Source: Macropodus opercularis
Taxonomy: Eukaryota; Chordata; Actinopteri; Anabantiformes; Osphronemidae
Direction: 5' to 3'
Length of the DNA: 64,000 bases
Assembly (NCBI GenBank): GCA_030770545.1
Contig: CM061098.1
Span: forward strand, 9,741,501 to 9,805,500
The notes below the pieces were generated by a model, which was given only the letters and a program-made list of their open reading frames with translations, had not been told where the DNA came from and ran no database searches. The translations under genes and the position numbers were made by a program. Below, piece after piece: positions 53,182 to 64,000 of this stretch (its first letter is position 1; the number at the start of each line of letters is the position of its first letter).

Positions 53182-53213
<32 letters not shown>
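53182..53213. repeat. (TG)n microsatellite, about 14 units
   Basis: TG units with a single GC interruption near the end (GTGCGTGC). Complementary to the CA run at 52975-53013. Confidence 0.93.
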
Positions 53214-54261
53214 CACCTATAAGAGTTTGTGTCTCCTCTGTCTCAGCAGGGTCCACGCCACTGATTACTCTGACTACATAATGTGTTATGTGTTGACAAA
53301 AGCTTTGTTATTGAAATGAGACTTTCGGATAAAAGTCACACGTATTCAATCTAGATGCTTTTCATGATATGACCAACAAGCCATTAAAATCAGAGCAGTA
53401 AACAATGAGCTTAGAACACCCAGAGAGTGAGGTGGGAGCTCGTTGCATATTAAAACTGAACGGGCTTTTTTCTTGCTGAGATTCTCGTTGCTTTGCGTGG
53501 GGCTCCCCACCAGCCATCACACTCTGATGCAGACCTGAGGGATTGCTATTGTTTCTCTGCTTTTGTCGTTTTTAAAGTGCTTTCACTTTTTTGGACTATT
53601 CTTCAAATAGTCTCTAATTATGCCTGAGGCAACAGTCAAGCATTAAAATCAGGTTTGGCACAAGTCAGACCTGAGCAAATTCAGAGCTACTGCAGTGTTT
53701 AATTTATGCTGAAACTGTTAAAACAGCTTTGAGCTTTTTGCTCATAATATATCTCGCACTGTCAATATGACAAAACCCAATTATATGGTGTCATTCTTTA
53801 CAGTAAAGAAAGTTTTGTTCCACATCTTCACCAGCTGAGCAATGCTACAGATCCATTCATTCTGTCCTGGCTGACATTCAGCCTAAACCTCGTAACTGTT
53901 AGATGTGATGGTGAAAGAGCCTTGAGCACGGCTTTCTCTGCGTATTTTGTATGAAAGAGGAAGTGTTTTCTGTTTCTCTTTGACCAAGTAACACATGTCC
54001 TGCGGCAATTCTGCACTGGAAAATCTCTGCGCATCTCTGGACTGACTCTGATTCATAAACAACACAGTCTCAATACTTAGTTTACTTCACTTCACTTATC
54101 GCTTCTCTGAGATCAGATCACCATGCAACACATAAACAAGATAAACCTCCTTGGCAAGACTGGGCAGAAATCACAACGAGTTTCACGTCTGTCGTCTGTG
54201 TGTCATTTAACACCCGCTCTGTTCACACAGCCTATTTCTGTGTTGTGCCCTACGCTTCGGT

Positions 54262-54366
54262 GCCAGTTTGACTCTCCTGTGCTCCTCTGGACTAGCTGTG
54301 ATAATCGGGCTCTGCCTGCTATTTGTAATCCTCCCTCTGACTCTATTCAACAGATAACACATTACA
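54262..54366. repeat. 105-bp dispersed repeat, copy B
   Basis: Same orientation as copy A at 17544-17648, gapless over 105 bp at about 83% identity. The flanks on either side do not align by eye, so the repeat is either short or heavily eroded outside this core. Both strands are open in both copies, but the substitutions show no codon-position bias. Confidence 0.8.
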
Positions 54367-57300
54367 AATACACAACTACTGTACAACACTCTGTGATGAA
54401 TACCAGCATACAAGATGCCAGAATGAGAATAACAAGTCCAACTCTTAATTTACTTTGGCCCTGAGGACAAAACTATGAGCATCTGCAGCCAGAGACTTTT
54501 GTGTCACCGAGGCCTTATAGGACACTTTTTCAACTTAAATAGTTTAAGTTTGTTTGACGTTTAATAGAAATTAACATTAACTTAGGTTAACTGTGAATCA
54601 TTTGATTCGATTGTTGTTGAATTTTATTAACTTACTTGAAAGAATTGCTTTATTTGATTACAAATAATTTGTCATATTTTAGTGGAAACATTATCCTCTT
54701 CATACATCCAGCCACCTGGTGTTCTTAATGTTGTTGGACTGAATCTAGTCCTTTCAACAAATACTGTACCAGCTGGGCACCAGGATCTAGAAGAGAAGGG
54801 TGATTTAAATTTGGATGTGAAACTAAGGCTAAATATGATTATGAGGCTTATGTGGAACAACAACGTAGAGATACAAAAGTGAAAATGTGTCTCTAGTCTT
54901 TGAAGTGAAACACCAGTCTGCTTGATATGCTGTTGTTCAAACTAAATCCCTGAGCTCCAATCTCCATCCAGTGTTCAAAAGGTCATGCCCCTGGCTGACT
55001 GACACAATATTATCTCTGAACCTTGAAGATCTGATCTGATGTCAGCCTCTAGCCCAAAAGCCAGCCTCTCTTCTTATCTCATCATGCATTATGTAAATCC
55101 TTCCTTGCTGATTCAGGGTCAGCTAAGGGGAATGGTGCCAGACATGTTAAGCCCTGCAGGACCTGCTGAGAGTTCTGTAGATGTCTGGTTAAACTACCCA
55201 CAGGGCAAGCAAGGCTGTCTGCAAGATACCACCAGACTGACCTCAGAGCTGCCCGGCATCTTATCGCTCTCCACAGGACCACATACATGCACAGTGCATT
55301 TCCATCTCCTTCTATCTTCTGCTTTCAAAATGAGCTACGTATATTACACAGCCTATCAAGGTGATGTCATCCACCAGTTCTAAAATAAGCGCAACAGTCA
55401 ACGTCACCTGCAAGAGCCACAAAACTAAAGGAAACTGAAACAGAAACTGTTGTCAAACACCTGCACACTCACGAACATGCACATGGCCATTTAAATGTTT
55501 ACATTATGTTCCTTATGACAGAAAATGATGTTAATGTCTCCATGGAAGCTCTGATAAGCTTCCATGGCCGTGCAACTCTTCTATTAATGTTGTAAAGTGC
55601 AGTCACTCTGCAATAAAATGGTACTAGATCAGCTTAATAAGATCCCTAATTGAAATGAGCCCTTAACTCAGCTTTAAAATAAAGTCGAAGAAGTGAGAAG
55701 AGCAAAATGTGAATATTTTCTGCCGGACACTAAAGCTAATGGAATAAGAGACTAAATCACTAGAGAACAATTAGGGAGAGAATCTGAGAGCAATAACTAA
55801 ATCTCTTTAATAAATGATGCCTGTATGAAAACGGCTAGAAGTTGATTTCTAGACTTGCTTGAGACTGAGTGTATGTGAATTACTCCACTACTGTATGGTT
55901 ATCGTCTCTCCACTGCTCCATCACCATGTGACTTTACATGGAAATGTGAAATGGTGTCACAATGTGAACACAAGGTGAGCACGGACGACGTAGACCAAAA
56001 GTCTCTTATCTCATCAGAACAAAGGAGTTTTACACTGGTGTATATTCCTTGTGCATCCAGGCCCCAGCAAATGTCTTCTAGTTGTTTTTCACAAACTGAG
56101 CATGAAGGCCTAACACACGCAGTCCCTAGGGATCTGTGGAGTTTGAAATATGTTTGCCATTTAAACTTTGACAAGCATTTATGTGGGCTCTAATCTGAAG
56201 TTTTGTACATTAGCAGTTACCAAGCCTGGTAAGTCAATAACCTTCCTGTAGCTCTTGGTCTTCCTTTCCTGTGGGGACCGTCACGAGAAAAAGTCCAATG
56301 ACAACGTTTGAGGATTTTGGTGAGTGTACTGATATCGACAAATACATAAAAAAAAACTTAATTTCTTCACTTCAGTGTGTAAGTGTTTCTTGCAATTTCT
56401 AAAGTGAACATGTGTTTGTACAGTAATAGCATTAATAATGTCACTGATTGTTCCCAAACCTTCTTCTGCATAAGACGAGTGACTGTCATAAGCATCAGAA
56501 TGTAAAGATTGTCAAATTAAGGCAGTACTGTGAACTAAAACCCATTCCAGGTGACCAAGCTGGTATGGTAGATATATATATATACTGTATATACACACTG
56601 AAGGAGAAGGTTTGACCCCATGTTTGACTGGTAGTGTATATGATACAATATATTCTATACCAGAACATTTAGCTGGAAACAGAAAGTCAAAAACACAAAG
56701 AAACAGTGACGACAATGAGGCCACAGGCTGAATGCAGTGTTCGTTCCCTGCAACAAAGCAAACCAAACAGATAAGCTTTTGTAACCAAGGTAGTGCTCAT
56801 TTATTAAATTACTTGCCCTGAAAACAATATTGTACAATACTGAAAACACTATTCACATTAACAAAACACTGGTGGGGAAGAATAGTAATTAAACCAACCA
56901 CACAAGCCAGACAGAGATAAACTGTTTAATAAAATCAACAGTGGCGCAGTGTGTAACAACAAGACCCATTTGACCAGAGGTGTCGTAGTTTTAAACACCT
57001 TCCTGCTTCACCGTGATGGTCAGAGACAACAGAGACAAGGCTCCAGAGGTAAACACACAATCCTTGCCAACAACACAATGATGACAGTAGAAATAAGGAG
57101 AACTCACTGTTATCCTGTTATTTTGACTGCAAACCTAACTTTAATCCTGGCTGCTACTTTAGTTTTGTATAATGTTAAGCGACAGCTGATTATTTTTCAA
57201 AGCAATGCTATACTGTACAGTAACGATTATTGCAATCACAGAGACGTTGCATAGCAATCTAGCAATCATCCCCATTAAGGTGTGTGAGTGCATGGAGGGA

Positions 57301-58079
57301 GGTCAAGAGAAGTTGGAGGAGCCATTATGCACTCGTAATTACCATGAAGGGCCTTTCAGGGTTGCCATAGCAAGCAGTTGTTGCAGATTAACAACAGGGC
57401 ACACAGCAACCCAGCCACCCACACATGCGTGTATTTAATATCAAAGTTACTGTTGCTCTCTTAGCAGCAGTGTAGAACAATCAAGTAATCAGCCACAAGA
57501 AGTTTAATCAGTCTAGAAGTGCAGTTCACACGGTTTCCAGCAGGAATTAGATCTTGAGTCCTACAGTAAATCACTGCAGGTAGGAGCAAGTTTAAATGAG
57601 AAGATATTATTGCTCATTTTCCATCCTGCTCACTAAAATGTTTTAGACAAATAGAGACAGGAACACATCAATAAATAAATTGTTTACCCAAATAAACCTG
57701 CTGACAGAGACAATACCCACATGAGATGTGTTAAAATGCAGCATGTTTCTGGTCAGTGGGTGAAGAATCGCTGGTGTGCAAGGATCAGTCCCACAGTGCC
57801 ATCTCTGGATAGGTTCATAAAAAAACTAAAGCCGCTCTGACAAATGTCATCAAACTTTCTACCGCACGCTATAAATTTCTAACTGTTGTCGAGATGTGCT
57901 CCACTGTCATTTTTAGTTTACTCAGGAGCAAGACAAGGTCATTTTACAGTGAGATCAAGTTCTGGAAGTCATCTCTCCCCATCCTCGCACTTTTTATGAG
58001 TTATCTGGTAATTTTTTTAAAGGTTGGTCCTGACACTTCTGAGACAAGATTGTGGACTGAGTTAATAAAGAAGAATGTC
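54367..58079. other. Non-coding stretch
   Basis: Open frames reach 114 codons without recognisable motifs. An alternating AT run lies at 56572-56597. The block 55590-55830 has several AATTAG and TAAT motifs, as in conserved non-coding elements, but this is unproven. Confidence 0.5.
56572..56597. repeat. AT-rich alternating tract
   Basis: ATATATATATATA followed by CTGTATATACACAC. Short alternating purine-pyrimidine DNA with partial self-complementarity. Confidence 0.75.
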
Positions 58080-58340
58080 ACGGTTCTGCCCCTTTGTTCC
58101 CGTCTCTATCTCGTCTCCACTCCTTCGCCAGCCCTGTCTTTGCGCTTGTAGCTGATTATCTCCCCAATCAGCCTAATGCTGTTCATCTACTTAACCTTTT
58201 GGTCCCTCCTCTTCTTTGTCAGAGTGTTTGTGCCTGATTTCTTATGCTTGTTGTTTCCTGCTTGACCTGTCTCGTCTGGCCTCAGCTTAATCCTTCTAGA
58301 CTGTTCTAATGTAAGTTTCGGTTGTCTAAGATTTAAGGTC
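58080..58340 (+). repeat. Suspected interspersed repeat, unnamed
   Basis: The stretch starts TGTCACGGTTCTGCCCC and continues with pyrimidine-rich text including GCTGATTATCTCCCCAATCA and CTCTTCTTTGTCAGAGTG. Its composition (strand-asymmetric, C/T-rich, few A) and the opening TGTCACGG resemble interspersed repeats that I recall from fish genomes. I see no second copy in the window, no terminal repeat pair and no coding remnant, so the call rests on resemblance only. Confidence 0.3.
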
Positions 58341-61300
58341 CCAATTTTGTAGAGGAGTGAGGTAATTATTCAAAAAGCTCTTCTATTTGCTCGAGAGGAT
58401 TTTATGTTAATTCTTGAGAAGGGTGCAGAATTCTGGAAAGGACCCCTGATGCTACGGGGTTCGGAGTTCACGAAAGAAGGAGCCTGTTTCTCTGCTAAAT
58501 TTCCTGGAATATATTTGCTCAGACCCCTTCAACCCCCCTTTGCTCAGCTTCACTTGCACAATCACTACAAAAATCAGTCACCCCACCAACAATTTCTGTA
58601 TTTCTGTACTAAACTAAAGAAGGACTCTTGGCTCAAACTTGGCTCTCTAGGGTTTGTCAGCTTTGCACCTTATACACTCTCCTTTCATCCCAAACACCTC
58701 TATGCAATTGAATTTTCCCCAATAAATGTACTTTAGCACTTAATTCATTGAAATATTATCCAACATACTGTGCATTACAATATAATAACCTTTGCTGCTA
58801 AGACTTATTGTTATTATTTTTCATGTATTTTTTAGGCGTCTCTTTCTCGGGTCTGCAGTTCATGGTGTTTGCCATAAAGTTAATGAAAACAACTATAGGA
58901 TGTAATAAACTGAAATAAACAAAAGGGAATCAAAATTTCACAAAAATATTAGAAAAAAAAGACTAAAAGTGAAGGACAGAGATCTGAGTTAAGAAGAGAG
59001 ATACAGTGACCTGGACGTCAAGCATCAGTAAGCAGAAACCTGACAAAATGAAAAAGGTGGACGCATTCCCTCCTCCGCACACACGTACACACAAGCTCAA
59101 CTCTTGAACTTCAGAACAGAATATATTTGGCTAAATCATCCCCTCAGGAGCTTAATTCATTCTGTACTTCTCTATCTTCTCATTGTATCTTCAGCCTCTG
59201 TTCTACCTTTTATTTTTTCTCATCGTCTCTCCATCTCATTTTACTCCCCTCTGACTGAGTTAGACTTAATTAACCTTTATGAAAGCGGGAAGAGCGATAT
59301 TATCCAGACATTATAGCTTCATTCAGAGAGAGCTTTGAAAGATGTTACAAAAATAAGTGCATTACCATTTTACCTAAAGAAAGTCAACTTAGTCAACTTG
59401 GTAAGTTTGGTGAAGAGGAGGCAAAGAGACATTCAAATAATGGAAGATTGTATCAGTCCAATCACATTTTGGCCTGAATTCTGTGAGCAAATGATCTTCT
59501 TTGGAGGAAGCACAGTTCCTCTGGTCAGCCTCTTCAGAAGACCTGCCCCACGTCACATGCACAGCGGGAACCTTCCTAGACAGGTTATGGGAGACCTGCC
59601 CCTTTAAATTACAATGACATATTGTGTTCCAGTTGCCAAAGATTTGTAAGATACTGGAAGTTTTCTCTTGTGCACACTGAGTCACAAATTAATATTCTTT
59701 AAGCCTTAATCCCTCCTAACTGAATTGCATTAGATAGCTGTCAGTGTTGGGAGCGATGCCAGCCTCTGCATATCTGGAGTCATAGCCCTGCGCTGTCAGA
59801 GCTGAGGTGGACTGAGAGATGCTGATGTATTTAGGTTCCTAAATGTGGTACAAGCCAGAAGCTTCCCAGGGGTCTGCAGGTGATCCTGTATTTATGTTAT
59901 AATTAACAAACTAAGACTAAGACTTCCATCAATAACTGGATCAATAGGACACACTCACCAAAACAGTGTTAGTTTGCTAACTACAAGAAAGTCTTGAGGT
60001 GAGTCCAACACTAATATCTTTTAAATCTATATCTATTAAATTTCTGAAATAATTACATATACAGTACTTCATTAGATACTGAGTATTAATGATCGATAAG
60101 GGAGAAACGCAAATATAAGTTAACATAACATAAATGCTTTTATTCAAACCAATGTCAAAGACTAAACACCTATTAGAAATAATACAAACATGTCCTGTAT
60201 AACAACTGAAATGGTTCAGCTCACTAAACCCAGCATCACCATCTTAATAGAACAGATAAATTCACCTTTTTCTGTACAAAATATGCAATAAAAAAAAACC
60301 TTGTACCACGGCTCTGCAGTCATATTTTATAATGAGAAAAATATTGTGTTTGGCAGGGTCCTGCAGTGAATATCAATATAATTATCAAAGAATAATAGAC
60401 ATGGATTAATAACGTGTGTTATTTTAAATAATGGCTGAGGACAGAGACTGAGAAGAATCAGTGGAGGAAAACAGAAAGAGGTCATTGTTCACAGTGTGTG
60501 TGATGTACATGGGATCTGATTAAAGGTTTCTTCTCCTGAATACAGAACCAAAGCTCGGAAGAGCTGATTTGTAAACTCTGTGCTGTATGTGCCACACTCT
60601 AGTACTGTGACACACACACCAGCGTCAGCCTTTCACACGATCACATCCTTCTAATCCAAGAGTGACAGGCTCTCACGGAACAGATGTACAGAACAACAGC
60701 TGAATGAAGTGAGGAAGAAAGACAGAGAAAGGAAACGTAAGAAAAACAGAGAGCTCTGTGCTGAAATAATCAGAAGGTGGAGTACAGCGGAGAAAACGTC
60801 CTACAAGAACCAAAACTAGACTTCATACAAGCTACTGTAATACAGATGCCAATATTCTTTCAGTATGACTAAAAATACAATTAAATACATTAAGTGTGAA
60901 AATACAAGACTTTTTAAACCTTTAAAACAACTTTAAATAAAGGCTTGCATCGTCATATTGTTCACTATATATCATAACTGCTCCCCATTAATTCGGGTGG
61001 TGACATTTCACATTAAAGCTGGATGGAAATGTTTAAATGAGCTGAAACGCTAGAGCAACAGCAGCGTCCTCCTGTAATTCAGAAGGCCCCGCCAGGCCCC
61101 TACAATAAAACAAGTAGTTGCTAAGAAGCAGACCTAACCCTGTGTTGTCAGTGAAATATCTTTATTTGAGCTACTTAATAGGCTTTTAATTTACTCTTTG
61201 ATAATTGCCACAGATGTTTTTTACTGTTTGGGTTTTCTTTGAAAGAATGTTACAATTGTAATTGCAAATATGTTGTAGAAATATTGTGATATACTTGTTA

Positions 61301-61464
61301 TTCTACCATGTATCAGCCACTGAGTTCAGCTCCAGTTTATTATGTTTGCCATGTTTACTGCCTTGTCTTGAATAGCCGAGCAGTCAGTAATTACTCATGT
61401 AAGCAAAATTATAAAAGACGTAACCGCTGTTGCTGCTGCTCTGAAGACTGAGGTTTCTCAACCT

Positions 61465-61498
<34 letters not shown>
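61465..61498. repeat. (GT)n microsatellite, about 17 units
   Basis: Thirty-four bases of uninterrupted GT. Confidence 0.95.
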
Positions 61499-61500
<2 letters not shown>

Positions 61501-63032
61501 CATACAGCATGCTGCACACAAACAGGAAAAGGTTTTATCCATGTTTAGCTGCTACTGCCTTGAGCTATTTTTAATCTTTAGATATGTAATCACATATTTT
61601 CAGTTTTCTATGAAGGTGACTTATTAAATAGTTAAATAGCTGTATTAGCATTTCTTTCGATAAGAAAAATCTATTTTTTCGTGATATAGGCTGGACAGAT
61701 ATTCAATAGAGAACAGAACTGAGGGCAGGAGTGATTTGAATCTGAGAAGTAGCTTGTTCGAGTGGGATGGTGCAGAGCAAGCAGTAATGGTTAGAAATCC
61801 CTGAAGAGCAGGCTGGAGTAGGAGTTGACTTCTAAAATAAGACATATAATCTGCTTGGTAACAGCTACTATAAGCACCTGTGCCAGTGACGCTGTCTTTA
61901 ATGATAATTTAATGTATTCTCATTGAAATTTGATGCTTGTACGTTTACATGCATGTACAGTAGTGACTCAGCCGTCGACACGTGGGTGTTTCTACTGACC
62001 ATCAAAGCAACGGACAGCTTCCAGTAAGAATCCATTAGTCCAGTAATGACCACATTAAATCCAAACAGCAGCCTGAACAGCCTCTGTCAGCCAAGAGTCA
62101 GAGGCGCTTGGTTAATTTTTCAAGACTTCAAAGGTAAAACACAGAGAACAGACTCACATGTGTAATTTCATGATGAAAAGGGAACTGGACCAGCTCAGTT
62201 GATAATAACATGCTGTGTGACTCAAAGCCAGAGCGGTACTTTGGGTTTGTACATCACAGGCTTGCATCACGGTGGAGTGTCTTTGGTAGCAACTTTTCCA
62301 ACATTTCCAGATGCACTTTGAAGTAAGATGAAGAATGAACTCATCAAGATTATAGGGATTATTGTGATTCATGTGAGCCCAGTATGGGTGGACATTTAAA
62401 TGAAACTGAAATGACTCAATGATGAGCCAGTCAAAGCTAATCAGCACAAAAAATGCTTTTATTCAGACTCAGTTCACACCTTCTCGCCCTATTGTCACTC
62501 ATCTGCACAGTTTGTAACTAGAACAAGTTAAAACAGATCTGTGTTTTCAAATGATGACAGTTAAACCCCCCAAATATACAAACAACAACAAGATAACATG
62601 AGAAAATGTAAAAAACAAGGACAATAAAATGATGATAGATTCACTGGAGGCTGACGCTACAGAGAATGATAAGAGGTTAAGTTAGTCTCAAGATGTTATG
62701 AGCAAAAAGGCTGAAAAGCTGTGAATACAAAGATGACACACAGGACATGTCAAGAGGAAGAGCAACTACTGTAGGATGGAAGGATGAGGAAGAGAGGAGA
62801 CACAAGGACGGGAAGTTAATAAGAGATGGAGCTGACTTTCCGGTGCTGGAGCTCATCTGGATTCTATCCAGTATTCGTGTCTGCCGCTTTGGGAATGACA
62901 TGCAGCATCTCATTCATATGAACACACAGTGTTCATACTGTAGCACTAAATATTGGATGTGCTGAGCAGGTGAAGCAACACAGCACAACATGACAGCACA
63001 CCTGCTTAGGAAGACAGGCCCACTCTTACTGT

Positions 63033-63149
63033 AATCAATACTTCATTAACAGATATTCACAGAAATAACATACACAAAGCTAATGAACCCCAGCAACTGC
63101 CCTGGTACGGCTGACAGGTAGCTTCATGCTCCAATCAATACTTCATTAA
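63033..63149. repeat. 17-bp direct repeat pair
   Basis: AATCAATACTTCATTAA occurs at about 63033 and again at about 63133 with no mismatch. The flanks differ. Such a pair could come from a local duplication or from insertion-site duplication around the ~80 bp between, but the intervening DNA has no terminal repeats. Confidence 0.65.
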
Positions 63150-64000
63150 TAGACTCTTCATGCATGGAACAAAAGGAGGAGATTTCTGGCACCACTACAT
63201 TTAAAATAGAACCCCATCACATGCAGTCAACACTCACCCTCCAGCCACTAAGACACCACAAATACCAACATGCGATCAGGCTTCTTGCTGCCTGGTCCAT
63301 TGGTGACAAAAAAAGCTACATTAGCAGTAATTGGATCCATATATTTACAAAGATGTGAAAAGTAAATGAGATAAATGAAAACACAGGAGGATAGAGAACA
63401 AAGCAGAGAAGGGAGGTTTGTGATCAGGTTCTCTGTGCAACTGTGAATCTACCACACAGTGATGCTGTATTGATGGAGTGTTAAGTACTTTGTTCCAATA
63501 CTCTAATGTCTAACCATTTAGTTTATATTAGGTTGTTTTTGGTTCTCTGCGTTTGTTTTAGTGGCCATAATATGATTATACAGCAAAGGCTAAAAGCTCA
63601 ATTTATTATTTTATGTTATTTATTTTTATTTTTTTACCAAGACATCTGACATGTGAATCTCATGTTGGACCTCAAACTAAATTCGTAGAAGTCAGGGCCC
63701 ATAACAGTCTACAAAACACCAAAGAACCATCACAGAGACTCAGTTTGTACACACATGCACATTGTTTGGCTTGAGTGTGGAAGCAAACTGAACTGATATG
63801 CTCATTGTCCTATAAAGATTATGTGGCTTAGTGAGAAACAGCAAATAAAAGGTGCCTCTTCAGTGAGGCCCATGGAAACTCAATTAAAGAACACACACAG
63901 GTTAATGCACCTTTAAATGGCCTGCTGTGTGTGTGTCATTAGCCTTGTTTGCCTTAAAAGCCGTGAACTGCAAAAACAAATCAAAGATTCTGCTCTCCCT

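Larger units (their letters stand above)
49046..54261. other. Non-coding stretch with CA and TG repeats
   Basis: No supported exon. It holds CA runs at 49933-49951 and 52975-53013 and a TG run at 53182-53213. Strong pyrimidine tracts ending in CAG near 50549 and 50657 resemble acceptors but lack matching donors. Confidence 0.5.
58341..64000. other. Non-coding stretch
   Basis: No supported exon. It holds a GT microsatellite at 61465-61498 and a pair of 17-bp direct repeats (AATCAATACTTCATTAA) about 100 bp apart near 63033 and 63133. Open frames are at most 110 codons and without motifs. Confidence 0.5.

Overview
This window reads as nuclear DNA of a vertebrate, most likely a teleost fish. It is AT-rich by eye and has no long open reading frame: the longest is 152 codons and overlaps a dispersed repeat. 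CA/TG microsatellites are frequent. I recognise decayed pieces of fish-type repeats: a piggyBac DNA transposon, tRNA-derived SINEs, and an L2/SINE-type 3' tail. There are no bacterial-style gene arrays, no CRISPR array, no rRNA and no intact tRNA. The species cannot be read from the sequence.

Almost the whole window is intronic or intergenic. The one protein-coding segment I find convincing is a 164-bp exon on the minus strand (28344-28507). It has strong splice signals at both ends and a single open frame of 54 codons. I do not recognise its protein. A few weaker exon candidates (3034-3140, 42216-42310, 44188-44198, 48490-48535, 40083-40150) are kept as low-confidence findings.

Layout. 1-8925: non-coding, with a 19-bp tandem duplication, a short CA repeat and one possible non-coding exon. 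8926-10340: a decayed, internally deleted piggyBac element carrying a minus-strand transposase pseudogene. 10341-17543: non-coding, with a CTATT pentamer microsatellite. 17544-17648: first copy of a 105-bp dispersed repeat. 17649-23740: non-coding, with a conserved-element-like block near 21.0-21.4 kb. 23741-23930: tRNA-derived SINE, minus strand. 25205-25622: a GGGCCCC-bordered block, probably a non-autonomous DNA element. 26440-26507: a 68-bp miniature piggyBac-like element ending at TTAA. 28344-28507: the exon. 28508-45200: non-coding. 45201-45445: a second SINE type, minus strand. 48915-49045: the matching 3' tail type, plus strand. 49046-64000: non-coding, with CA/TG repeats, the second copy of the 105-bp repeat (54262-54366) and a promoter-less repeat-like block at 58.08-58.34 kb.

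The parts do not form a pathway. The picture is a long intron or gene-poor interval with one exon, a layer of old transposons, and several AT-rich blocks with homeodomain-type motifs that could be conserved regulatory DNA. I found no strong evidence for a new biological system. The best leads are the unidentified exon, the piggyBac remnant with its miniature relative, and the 105-bp repeat pair.
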